Under the pieces are notes generated by a model. The model was given only the letters and a program-made list of their open reading frames with translations. It ran no database searches and was not told the origin of the DNA. A DNA stretch of 9,531 nucleotides, taken from an uncultured Lachnospiraceae bacterium. Lineage in GTDB: Bacteria; Bacillota; Clostridia; Lachnospirales; Lachnospiraceae. The stretch lies in NCBI GenBank assembly GCA_910586705.1, contig CAJUJK010000054.1:1-9531 (forward strand), given 5' to 3'. The translations under genes and the position numbers were made by a program. This document shows, one piece after another, positions 1-6,560 of this stretch. Positions within the stretch are counted from its first letter, which is position 1. Every line of letters starts with the position of its first letter.

Positions 1-72
1 GCAGGTCTGAGGGTTTATAGGTATCCCTTGAACAACCTAAATACATTATACAAGGGAGGTGTGATAATATGA
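1..72 (+). CDS. C-terminus of a possible small gene upstream of the integrase (5' partial)
   Basis: Frame 1 is open from the window edge and ends at TGA 70-72, giving 23 visible residues that finish in ...NNLNTLYKGGVII. The stop overlaps the integrase start as ATGA (69-72), the classic arrangement of translationally coupled genes. The position directly before a phage integrase would suit an excisionase or small helix-turn-helix regulator, but too little is visible to assign a family. An open run of 23 codons can easily occur by chance, so the main support is the ATGA overlap. The alternative is untranslated leader: another frame also ends in this stretch, at TAG 18-20. Confidence 0.4.
   Translation, partial: AGLRVYRYPLNNLNTLYKGGVII
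24..57 (+). promoter_or_regulatory. Inverted repeat that can hide the integrase ribosome binding site
   Basis: TCCCTTG (24-30) is perfectly complementary to CAAGGGA (51-57). The right arm overlaps the integrase Shine-Dalgarno sequence AAGGGAGGTG, about 8 bases before the ATG at 69. The 7-bp stem has a 20-base loop. Ribosomes translating the upstream frame to its TGA at 70-72 would open the stem, so it could couple integrase translation to the upstream gene. The pairing is seen in the sequence; the regulatory role is inferred. Confidence 0.35.
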
Positions 73-1343
73 AGAAAAACATCTCCACTCCCACCACCAG
101 CGACTTGCTTTCCATAGAAGATATGGTTATGATGTCCTGTGACGATGTGCAAAAATATATGGCAACGCAAAGAGAAAAATACTTATCAATGCACACAGCA
201 CCAATCACACAGGGAAAAGGAAGTGATAAACGGTGGACAACCCGCGTACCCGATAAGAACAAACCTGACGGCCGCCGGGTTATCCGCAAGCCCACAAAAG
301 AGGAAGTGGAAAATGAAGTAATACAATTTTATAAGGAACAGGAAATTTCAACAGGCAAAGCCCGCGTCTTTGCCGCAATCACCTTGTCTGCGCTGTTTCC
401 GTTATGGATCGACTACGCCTCCGAGCGTCCGAACATCGCATCAGAGACTTTGCGCAAGTACCGCAACGATTACAAACGCTTTATTGCAGACAGCGACTTC
501 GGCAGGATGAAAGTCAAAGATATTGACTACATCGACATAGAGGAATTTCTGATCGCGGAGATTCAGCGGCTCAATCTGAAAAAGAAGGCTCTTGGTAACT
601 TGTTCGGATACTTAAAGAATGTGTTCGCCTACGCCATGCGCAAACGCATCATTCGGAGCAACCCCTGTGATCTGGTGGATTTAAAAAATGTCCGCCCTTA
701 CTGCGACAACACTGCCAGAACAAGTACCGAGCGGGTGCTGACTGATGTTGAGATATCCGAGCTTCTGCATACGCTCCATCAGCACCAAGCAGAGTACCCC
801 CTTTACATGGCAGACTACGCTATCGAGATCTGCCTTCATACGGGACTACGGGTAGGTGAGGTAGCTGCCCTGCGATGGGACTGTATAGCAAACGGAGAAC
901 TTCATATCCGCCAGTCTGAACATCGTGTAGACCATAACGATGGCGCAAGCACATATGAAATTGGCGCAACCAAGAACGGCAAGGAACGCAGGATTCCCAT
1001 CAGCGACAGCCTGCAGGCAGTCTTTGACAGAATAAGAACACTTCACGAAGGGCATGGCATTGACAGCGGCTATATCATAGCTGACACAAATGGCCGCGTA
1101 ATCGCTCCGACCATCTCAAAGGCAATGTACCGCCGAGGGGTAGAAGCAAATATAAATGCCAAGAGCATTCATGCCCTGCGAAGGACAGTGTCCTCGAAGC
1201 TGAACAGCCGACTGCCCAGCGCAACAGTCGCTCTGATCATGGGACATACAGAAGAAGTGAACCAGACTCACTATAATTACGACATTATGGAACTGACAGT
1301 CAAGAAAAGTGCAATGGAGCAGATCTGCGCGATATCCACCTAA
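69..1343 (+). CDS. int: Tyrosine recombinase (phage integrase), complete
   Basis: Site-specific recombinase of 424 residues that would integrate and excise the element at the neighbouring att core by DNA breakage through a tyrosine-DNA intermediate. The N-terminal ~100 residues resemble an arm-binding and linker region. Residues ~105-200 form the SAM-like core-binding domain, and ~220-424 the catalytic domain. The active-site set is complete: R261 in HTGLRVGE, K302 in GATKNGKERR, H368 and R371 in HALRR, H393 in MGH, and nucleophile Y402 in THYNYD. The length is normal for Gram-positive phage and ICE integrases. The start is the ATG at 69, preceded by a strong GGGAGGTG site. The stop is TAA at 1341-1343. 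The gene points toward the att core ~95 bases downstream and converges with the minus-strand late operon. Nothing suggests damage. It could equally belong to an integrative element other than the late operon if the att site is a junction of two elements. Confidence 0.96.
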   Translation: MKKNISTPTTSDLLSIEDMVMMSCDDVQKYMATQREKYLSMHTAPITQGKGSDKRWTTRVPDKNKPDGRRVIRKPTKEEVENEVIQFYKEQEISTGKARVFAAITLSALFPLWIDYASERPNIASETLRKYRNDYKRFIADSDFGRMKVKDIDYIDIEEFLIAEIQRLNLKKKALGNLFGYLKNVFAYAMRKRIIRSNPCDLVDLKNVRPYCDNTARTSTERVLTDVEISELLHTLHQHQAEYPLYMADYAIEICLHTGLRVGEVAALRWDCIANGELHIRQSEHRVDHNDGASTYEIGATKNGKERRIPISDSLQAVFDRIRTLHEGHGIDSGYIIADTNGRVIAPTISKAMYRRGVEANINAKSIHALRRTVSSKLNSRLPSATVALIMGHTEEVNQTHYNYDIMELTVKKSAMEQICAIST

Positions 1344-1351
1344 AAAAGGGT

Positions 1352-1370
1352 TGTATCCAACTGTATCCAA
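1352..1370 (+). repeat. Tandem 9-bp repeat between int and the att core, possible arm site
   Basis: TGTATCCAA occurs at 1352-1360 and again at 1362-1370, a spacing of 10 bases or about one helical turn. It lies just after the integrase stop and ~70 bases from the att core. Short direct repeats flanking the core are where tyrosine integrases or their excisionases bind the arms of attP. The repeat is seen; the binding role is inferred. Confidence 0.35.
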
Positions 1371-1392
1371 AAAATACAGAGGCAAAAAGAAG

Positions 1393-1423
1393 GCGGAAAG
1401 CCAGTAAAATCAAGGCTTTCCGC
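1393..1423. terminator. Hairpin between the convergent int and late operons, probable bidirectional terminator
   Basis: GCGGAAAGCC (1393-1402) and GGCTTTCCGC (1414-1423) form a perfect 10-bp stem with an 11-base loop. On the minus strand the stem is followed by CTTCTTTTT, a good U-tract, so it should end transcripts coming down from the tape measure gene. On the plus strand the following ACTCTTAAA is a weaker tail, so termination of int transcripts is plausible but less certain. Its place between two convergent units supports the role. Confidence 0.7.
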
Positions 1424-1437
1424 ACTCTTAAAGGTAA

Positions 1438-1460
1438 TAGCGAGAGGGGGACTTGAACCC
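1438..1460 (-). other. att: Attachment-site core: 3' fragment of a tRNA gene (attP-like)
   Basis: Read on the minus strand, 1460 to 1438 has the order of a tRNA 3' end: part of a T-stem (GGG), a T-loop TTCAAGT, a full 3' T-stem half CCCCC, seven acceptor-strand bases TCTCGCT and discriminator A. Homology stops at 1461: the next two bases fail to pair in the T-stem, and no anticodon arm, D arm or 5' acceptor strand follows toward 1515. It is therefore a duplicated fragment of the kind left by, or used for, integration into a tRNA gene, not a tRNA gene. The integrase 3' end lies 95 bases away. The amino acid identity of the target tRNA cannot be read from this piece. Confidence 0.75.
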
Positions 1461-1514
1461 GAACAAAGAACATATTGAAAATGGCGTATTCCCTTGAAGC
1501 CGCATAAACACTGA

Positions 1515-1659
1515 TGTCGCAAATATATCCTAGTAGATTAAACTACCGAAATGCACCGAGAAATATACTATTACATATGACTATGCAACATGAAATGCAA
1601 CACGAATCAGTCACTCATTTTATCGGATTTTCCCATAAACTCTTGTCGTAAATATACCA
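1515..1659 (+). repeat. Pair of imperfect 16-bp direct repeats in the att arm
   Basis: TGTCGCAAATATATCC (1515-1530) and TGTCGTAAATATACCA (1644-1659) match at 13 of 16 positions in the same orientation. They bracket the tandem repeat at 1583-1606. They could be arm-type binding sites for integrase or an accessory protein. In AT-rich DNA a chance match of this size is possible. Confidence 0.3.
1583..1606 (+). repeat. Tandem 12-bp repeat, candidate integrase arm site
   Basis: ATGCAACATGAA (1583-1594) is followed immediately by ATGCAACACGAA (1595-1606), 11 of 12 positions identical. It lies ~125 bases from the att core on the side away from int. Head-to-tail short repeats at such a distance are typical of attP arm sites bound by the N-terminal domain of tyrosine integrases. 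The function is inferred. Confidence 0.45.
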
Positions 1660-1745
1660 AATACACATCATGGCATCTTTACTTTTATTAAAGCAATCAT
1701 ACCATTTATTAAGGATTACAGCAATGGATTTTCTCCGATAAAGCC

Positions 1746-4700
1746 TTATATGGTTCCCAATAAAAACGGATTGTTCCCCGTCGCCATCTGCTGCACCATT
1801 CCGTCTTTAATCACAGCTTCCGTCACTTGATGCCCGTCCAGATACAGCTTGGCAACCATGGTCTGGCTGTTATTCCCCAAGCCGCCGGTTATTCCGAGCT
1901 TTGACAGGACATTCAGAACCGCTTCTTCGCTTGCCTGTCTGATCGTGTCAAGCGGCGCCTCCACATTCGTCCCGTGTTTCTGGTCGCCCACCAGCGCAAG
2001 GAACTCCCTGTTTGCCGGAAGAACGGCGCCCGTCGCCAGCTTTGGTATCTCGATGTTTGACAGCTTCGCAAAAGCAGGATGGACATAAGGCGCGGAAGGC
2101 GTCTGGATGGCCCGTGCAAGGCTCACGGCACGCGGCATGGTGGAATAGCTCTGGCCAGAACTACCCACGCTTACAGAAGCCGCCGCTACTTTCGTCGACT
2201 CAATAGCCTGTGATATTTCTGACAGCATACCACGGACACTGGAAACCATGCCTGATACGGTACTCTCGACATTTCTGCAGATATCAGCCGTGATCTCGCC
2301 CATCTGCCTCCACCCGCTTCCCCACGTCTGGCTTGCCTTTCCCATAACGGATGCTAACGTCTCTCCCATACTTTTCATTACGGATGAGGACATTTCATAA
2401 GTCTCTTTAAGAGTGCCCTGTACGGTTGCAGACATCTGCTTCCACTGTTCCGACATTGTCCGCCCCATTTCTGCGGAAAGTCCACCGATTATCTGGTTTA
2501 AGGATGTCATGATGTTTACTATGGACTGGCTTAAATGACTGAAAATTTCTGTTATCCCGTAAACGCTCCCACCTATCCCGTTTTCAAGCCCCTCCATGAT
2601 GTAAACACCGTTCTCGTCCATGACGGTGGACGGACTATGTATTCCAAGGATTGACTTAAACTTTTCCGTAATGCCAGTCGCAATTGTTCCGACTGTTTCC
2701 TTCAGCGAATCCCAACCGCCAAGTATGCCGCTTTTCAGTCCTTCAATAAGATATCCGCCAATTTCTGCCATTACGGTAGACGGGGAGTGAATCCCGAAAA
2801 GTTCTTTTATCTTCCCGACAATACGGCCAAAGAGTCCCTGTGACGCTGTTTCAACATCCGCCTCTTCCATTCCTTTGGTAACACCCTCAGATATGCTTCT
2901 CCCGGTTTTATTTAAAGACTCGCTTGTATTGTCCGAAATTGCACCGATATTGGCAAGTTTTTCCCCATATACATCCATAGGATTGCTGCCATCCATGACA
3001 GCCTGTATGAAGTTACCCGCCTCAGTTGTCATTCCTGCCAGATCATCCGGGAGCGGCTCCACTCCGTTTGCAATCAAAGAAAAGCCTTCCGCGATATCCT
3101 GCAACGTTTCCGGCGAAGCATCTTCAAACCCAAGGTTATCGGCGATCTCACGCAGAAGCGGGTTACAGTCAAGCATGTGCTGCCTTAGCATTTCCATGTC
3201 TTCATCCGTAAGGCTGAACCGGCTCTGCAGCTGTGCCATGTGTTCGTCGGTAAGGATCGCGCCGTTTCCGATATCTTCCATTGCCTTTTCAAGGGCAACG
3301 CCGGTACCCACGCAGTTATCCGCCGCAAAGCCGTACCCTTCTATGCCGTTCTTGAGCGTGTCCACACCGTCTTTTGCGAACCGCGCCGCCCCGTCAAGCC
3401 CCTCGTACCTCTCCTCCAGCCTTTTCCCTTGGTCGGTACTCCTGCCGAACGCGCCAAATAATTCCTCCAGATGCCCCGTAAGGAGTTTATACGAGCCCAC
3501 AACCGCGGCTGTGGCGGCAAGCCCGGTCAGTGCCGTGGAAAGCCCAGTTGCCGCTGTGGACACGGTATCCATGGTCGCTGCTGCTGTGGCGGCGCTCCCG
3601 CCGATTCCGAATATCGCAAGGAAAGACTTAATCGTGGAAAAAATACCAGTAATCCCCTTGATCGCACTATATCCCAATAACGCCAGTTTAAGGGTAATCA
3701 GCGATTTCGCTATCAGTTCCAGTGCATCCGCCACATCCTCCGGCGTGACAGAGTCCATCCAGTTTTCCACCGTTACCAGAAAATCCTTGAACTCTTGGCT
3801 GTTTAGGAAATCGGCAAGCGCATCCGAAACCCGCTCTATGAAGAGAATCAGCCCCTCGCCCACCGTCTCCGCAAACGGCTCTAAATGCTCCCAGAACTCC
3901 GCCAGATTCTTGCGCAGCGACTCCCAGTCCACTTTCTCATTAAACTTCGTCAGTACGTCAAGCAGCTCCGGCAGTCCCTTTTCAATCGTCCACGTCCCAA
4001 ACGGAAGAAGGACTTTTGTGTAAAAGTCAGACAACACGCCGCTTAGCGCGTCAGCCAGCGGAATCAGTGACTTGGTGTATTTTTCAAAGGATTCCAGAAG
4101 TGGACCAAAATCCAGTTTTTCCGCCCACTCCACGGACTTGTCGGATGCCTTTTTTATGTTTTCCACGATTTTATCCGTGATATCACGGATATTCTCTAAA
4201 ATCTTTTTGCCGCGGTCATTCTCATTCCATGCCTTGCGGAAATTGTGGGCGAGGTTTTCCACGGTACGCCCGATATTGGAAAAAATGCCAAGTATGTTCT
4301 GTAGAATCTTTATGGTTTGTTCCTGATTCCACACATCAAGGAAGTCCCTGCCTATGTCCTTGACCAACTTCCAGACCTCATCCAGCGCGCGTTTCCACGA
4401 GTCCATGACGGACTTGCCCTCACGGTCCCATGCTTCTTTGAGGGGACGGAACAGCCTTTCCAGAACGCTTTTCACCTTTTTCGCCATTGCCACGATCTTC
4501 TTTGAGAGCGCGGATTCATCCAGATCGGGCGTTACCGTCACATCCATGTTGATATCGCCCAGCTTCCCGAAGTCGATATCCTCAAGCCCGGGAAGGAGAT
4601 CATCACCCTTCCCCGTCCCGTACCTGTTAATCTCGTCAAGCGGCGACAGATACCCTTCAAGAGATTTCTCCGCTTCCTGCGCCGCATCCGACACATCCTC

Positions 4701-5738
4701 GAGGGAACCCGTGATGCCTTCGGCTGTATCGACATACTTATTTCCAGACCCGGAACCGCCGGAGGAACTTTTGCCGAAAAAGGATTCCGTAAAGGATTTA
4801 AAGGCGTTCGCCACCTGCTTCAGCTTCCCAAGCAGGGTATTGAGCATTTGCAGAAGAGGGTTAAGAACATTTATAAGCCCCTGCCCGATGGTCGCCTTGA
4901 GGCTTTCGATCTGCAGTTTCAGGATCCTTGTCTGGTTTGCCCAACTGTCCTGCGTGCGGATAAAATCGCCGGAAGCACCAGACAGCTTTTCCAGAACAAA
5001 CTGATACCGCAGCGCCACCTTCTGCTGCTCCGTCATTTTTCTCACGGTTTTCCCGATTCCCTTTGCCATGGCATAGGAATTGAGGGCATTCTCCGTCATT
5101 ACCACGCCGAGGTCTTTTAAAGTCTCCGTCTCGCCCGTGAAAACAGACTTTAGCTTCGTATAGGCCTCATCCTGCGTAATGTTGTAAAAGGACGCCACGT
5201 CGCCAGATAACTGCGTCAGAGCGGTTGACATCTGGTATGCCGCATCCTCCGTAAAGCCGAAGGACTTGGACATTGCCCCGAATGTTCCAGCGTAGCGCTT
5301 TGCCATTGTTTCGGACAATCCCGCAGTTTTCGCGGCATTTACGGCGAACTCATTTATCTTGTCCGACATAGTAGTAAAGGTCACATCCACCACGTTCTGC
5401 ACTTCCTCAAGGTCGGAACCCAGCTCCGTCATGGAGCTTGCAAAGCCCGCAACTTTCCGCACGGCAAAAACGGACGCGACCGTCGCGCCTAACCTTTTAA
5501 AAGAGCCGGACAGACCGTCCACGCTGCTTTTCATGCCGGACACTTCCCGCCGCATCCCGGATGCCAGCCTCTTTATGCTGTTTTCAACGGCGTTTATCTT
5601 CCCCGCCACGCCAGCCATGCCCTGCCCGATGCCGGAGCCCAGCTCCTTCATTTTTCCCTTTAATGCGGCAATATCCTGCTTTAGCCCCTTTGTCTCGATT
5701 GCCGTATTGATTCTGATACTGCCGTCGTACTGTGCCAT
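1746..5738 (-). CDS. Tail tape measure protein
   Basis: Scaffold of 1330 residues that sets siphophage tail length and is threaded in the tail lumen. The N-terminal ~300 residues carry the conserved phage tape-measure region, including the stretch GETETLKDLGVVMTENALN and the motif around GASGDFIRTQDSWANQT. A Gly/Ser linker and LSPLDEINRYGTGKG follow at ~330-385. A hydrophobic, Ala-rich stretch at ~670-755 could cross a membrane during DNA ejection. Two 50-residue units beginning GIHSPSTVM lie near residues 979 and 1029, and the end (...FLLGTI) looks natural. At roughly 0.15 nm per residue, the family rule of thumb, the tail would be near 200 nm. The start is the ATG at 5738, behind GGGGTGAT. 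An in-frame GTG at 5813 is rejected because it lies upstream of the hairpin at 5757-5799 and adds an unrelated sequence. The gene follows the tail chaperone as expected, but no distal tail gene follows it. Confidence 0.93.
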   Translation of the reverse strand: MAQYDGSIRINTAIETKGLKQDIAALKGKMKELGSGIGQGMAGVAGKINAVENSIKRLASGMRREVSGMKSSVDGLSGSFKRLGATVASVFAVRKVAGFASSMTELGSDLEEVQNVVDVTFTTMSDKINEFAVNAAKTAGLSETMAKRYAGTFGAMSKSFGFTEDAAYQMSTALTQLSGDVASFYNITQDEAYTKLKSVFTGETETLKDLGVVMTENALNSYAMAKGIGKTVRKMTEQQKVALRYQFVLEKLSGASGDFIRTQDSWANQTRILKLQIESLKATIGQGLINVLNPLLQMLNTLLGKLKQVANAFKSFTESFFGKSSSGGSGSGNKYVDTAEGITGSLEDVSDAAQEAEKSLEGYLSPLDEINRYGTGKGDDLLPGLEDIDFGKLGDINMDVTVTPDLDESALSKKIVAMAKKVKSVLERLFRPLKEAWDREGKSVMDSWKRALDEVWKLVKDIGRDFLDVWNQEQTIKILQNILGIFSNIGRTVENLAHNFRKAWNENDRGKKILENIRDITDKIVENIKKASDKSVEWAEKLDFGPLLESFEKYTKSLIPLADALSGVLSDFYTKVLLPFGTWTIEKGLPELLDVLTKFNEKVDWESLRKNLAEFWEHLEPFAETVGEGLILFIERVSDALADFLNSQEFKDFLVTVENWMDSVTPEDVADALELIAKSLITLKLALLGYSAIKGITGIFSTIKSFLAIFGIGGSAATAAATMDTVSTAATGLSTALTGLAATAAVVGSYKLLTGHLEELFGAFGRSTDQGKRLEERYEGLDGAARFAKDGVDTLKNGIEGYGFAADNCVGTGVALEKAMEDIGNGAILTDEHMAQLQSRFSLTDEDMEMLRQHMLDCNPLLREIADNLGFEDASPETLQDIAEGFSLIANGVEPLPDDLAGMTTEAGNFIQAVMDGSNPMDVYGEKLANIGAISDNTSESLNKTGRSISEGVTKGMEEADVETASQGLFGRIVGKIKELFGIHSPSTVMAEIGGYLIEGLKSGILGGWDSLKETVGTIATGITEKFKSILGIHSPSTVMDENGVYIMEGLENGIGGSVYGITEIFSHLSQSIVNIMTSLNQIIGGLSAEMGRTMSEQWKQMSATVQGTLKETYEMSSSVMKSMGETLASVMGKASQTWGSGWRQMGEITADICRNVESTVSGMVSSVRGMLSEISQAIESTKVAAASVSVGSSGQSYSTMPRAVSLARAIQTPSAPYVHPAFAKLSNIEIPKLATGAVLPANREFLALVGDQKHGTNVEAPLDTIRQASEEAVLNVLSKLGITGGLGNNSQTMVAKLYLDGHQVTEAVIKDGMVQQMATGNNPFLLGTI

Positions 5739-5827
5739 AACATCACCCCGAAAACGAAAAAGGTGCCAACAGATACAGTCTCCCATATCTGTTGGCACCA
5801 CTCTGCCGTCCACTTATGCCCGTTCAT
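5681..5827 (-). CDS. Possible 48-residue ORF running through the hairpin and into the tape measure start
   Basis: ATG 5827 overlaps the TGA of the preceding 52-residue gene as ATGA, with AAAGGG just upstream as a possible ribosome binding site. The frame stays open to TAA 5681-5683, beyond the tape measure ATG in another frame. The product has four Trp residues (6, 10, 15, 31) and a hydrophobic stretch TVSVGTFFVFGVMLW that could span a membrane. It is unrecognised and may not be a real protein. Its interest is that ribosomes translating it would cover and disrupt the hairpin at 5757-5799, as in a leader-peptide attenuator. Against it: short length, overlap with a firm gene, and no recognised homologue. 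Confidence 0.25.
   Translation of the reverse strand: MNGHKWTAEWCQQIWETVSVGTFFVFGVMLWHSTTAVSESIRQSRQRG
5757..5799 (-). terminator. Terminator-like hairpin directly before the tape measure gene
   Basis: On the minus strand GGTGCCAACAGATA (5799-5786) and TATCTGTTGGCACC (5775-5762) form a perfect 14-bp stem. Pairs U-G, G-U and G-C extend it to about 17 bp, closed by a GAGA loop of the stable GNRA type. Five T residues follow at once (5761-5757), then CGTTTT. This is the form of an intrinsic terminator. It lies inside the late operon, 8 bases before the ribosome binding site of the tape measure gene, with no room for a new promoter. It must therefore be read through, be regulated, or act as an RNA processing or stability element. 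Confidence 0.7.
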
Positions 5828-5982
5828 AAGCCCTTTATTCTCTTTGTGATCTTCTTCCTCACTTCCAGCACAAGGATATCTCCGTCCCTGCCCCGCTTCA
5901 CCTCTGCATCATTGCCACGGGAGACGATCTCTGAGACCGCCCTCCCGATCTCCGCATCCTTTCCCCGGCTCTTATCCGCCAC
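5824..5982 (-). CDS. Small phage protein, 52 residues, between tail chaperone and tape measure genes
   Basis: The GTG start at 5982 follows AGGAGG and a second TAGGAG element closer to the start. The product, beginning MADKSRGKDAEIGRAVSEI, is highly charged: an N-terminal helix, then an EVKRGRDGDILVLEV segment that looks like two beta strands, then a basic tail ITKRIKGL. Small proteins of this look (a GNDAEVK-like strand followed by VLEVRKK) occur in clostridial phages; no function is known to me. It starts nine bases after the TAG of the tail chaperone and is in the same frame. That is where the frameshifted second tail-chaperone product (gpGT type) is encoded in many siphophages, so amber readthrough is worth considering. 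No slippery sequence is visible. Confidence 0.7.
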   Translation of the reverse strand: MADKSRGKDAEIGRAVSEIVSRGNDAEVKRGRDGDILVLEVRKKITKRIKGL

Positions 5983-5988
5983 CGTCTC

Positions 5989-6498
5989 CTACTTCCTCCT
6001 CTGCGGCGGTTTGTGGTCCTGCGGCATGTATCTGCCCATTCGCGCTTTACTTGCCTTTTCCTGCGCCTCTAGCTTGCGGTTGAACAGCTTTTCCATGTGA
6101 GGCGTGACCTGTTCAAAGAACTCGGTGATCAAGTTAACCGACGGCAGGAAATCCGGGATAACATTGTATGTACTGCGGAAGACCTTCTTTACCGTGTCTT
6201 CCCCGAAGATGGAATCCACCGTCCTAACCGCCTCCCTTGAAAACTCCACGTTTATCCCCGATATGGCGGCGACCTTTTCCATGTCTGTATCAAAGCCAGA
6301 CTGTCCCTCGTACTGTTTTTCGATTTCCTCCACCTTCGCCGCCGTCTGGTCGGACAGCTCCACAATGTGCCGGATGCCCGACGCAAAACGGTCAAACATG
6401 GTTGCATCATCCGCGGAGATCATTATGTACTCGCCGTCGTCGTTCACCTCAAGCCTTAAGGTGTCCACTTCGCTTGTAATCATTTTTTCTTTTTCCAT
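5989..6498 (-). CDS. Probable tail assembly chaperone (gpG-like)
   Basis: A 169-residue protein just upstream of the tape measure gene, the usual place of the chaperone that coats the tape measure during tail assembly. The N-terminus TLRLEVNDDGEYIMISADD reads like a beta-rich domain. A helical region follows. The second half, with SIFGEDTVKKVFRSTYN and then FEQVTPHMEKLFNRK, resembles the pattern in Firmicute phage tail chaperones in which a GE.T..KVF motif precedes a helix and a basic tail. The C-terminus (HKPPQRRK) is strongly basic. The ATG at 6498 is chosen because AAAGGAT precedes it; an in-frame TTG at 6522 lacks a good site. The gene ends in TAG, with the next gene in the same frame. 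The assignment rests on position plus motif resemblance, so moderate confidence. Confidence 0.6.
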   Translation of the reverse strand: MEKEKMITSEVDTLRLEVNDDGEYIMISADDATMFDRFASGIRHIVELSDQTAAKVEEIEKQYEGQSGFDTDMEKVAAISGINVEFSREAVRTVDSIFGEDTVKKVFRSTYNVIPDFLPSVNLITEFFEQVTPHMEKLFNRKLEAQEKASKARMGRYMPQDHKPPQRRK

Positions 6499-6560
6499 TT
6501 TTTCATCCTTTCTTACTGCCAATTACTTTAGTTCTTTCAATGCCCCTATCCAGACCGCTT

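Larger units (their letters stand above)
1464..1745. other. Non-coding arm region between the att core and the tape measure gene
   Basis: About 280 AT-rich bases without a convincing gene. It holds short repeats listed separately, and a 9-bp inverted repeat with TTTATCGGA at 1619-1627 and TCCGATAAA at 1734-1742. On the minus strand one frame stays open from inside the end of the tape measure gene down to TGA 1615-1617. Its product is rich in Trp and Tyr, but it has no credible start with a ribosome binding site and is not called as a gene. The base composition and repeat content suit an attP arm. Confidence 0.55.

Noticed and set aside
28..50. Promoter for int (TTGAAC with a later TACATT/ATTATA)
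   Set aside because: The spacing between the two elements is only about 8 bases, far too short for a normal promoter.
1438..1515. Complete tRNA gene on the minus strand
   Set aside because: Only the T-loop, one side of the T-stem and the 3' acceptor strand can be recognised. The other T-stem half already fails after three pairs, and no anticodon or D arm follows.
2875..4023. Long open frame (382 codons) on the plus strand
   Set aside because: It lies wholly antisense to the tape measure gene, has a low-complexity Ser/Pro/Ala-rich product, no ribosome binding site and no family resemblance; it is a by-product of the codon usage on the minus strand.
4354..5004. Plus-strand open frame of 216 codons
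   Set aside because: Antisense to the tape measure gene, Ser-rich, and without start signals.
5738..5813. Upstream GTG start for the tape measure protein at 5813
   Set aside because: It would place the terminator-like hairpin inside the coding region and add 25 unrelated residues. The ATG at 5738 has GGGGTGAT before it and yields the usual N-terminus for this protein type.
5980..6010. Programmed -1 frameshift between tail chaperone and the next small gene
   Set aside because: No XXXYYYZ-type slippery heptamer was seen near the chaperone stop, and the downstream gene is in the same frame, so a frameshift would not join them.
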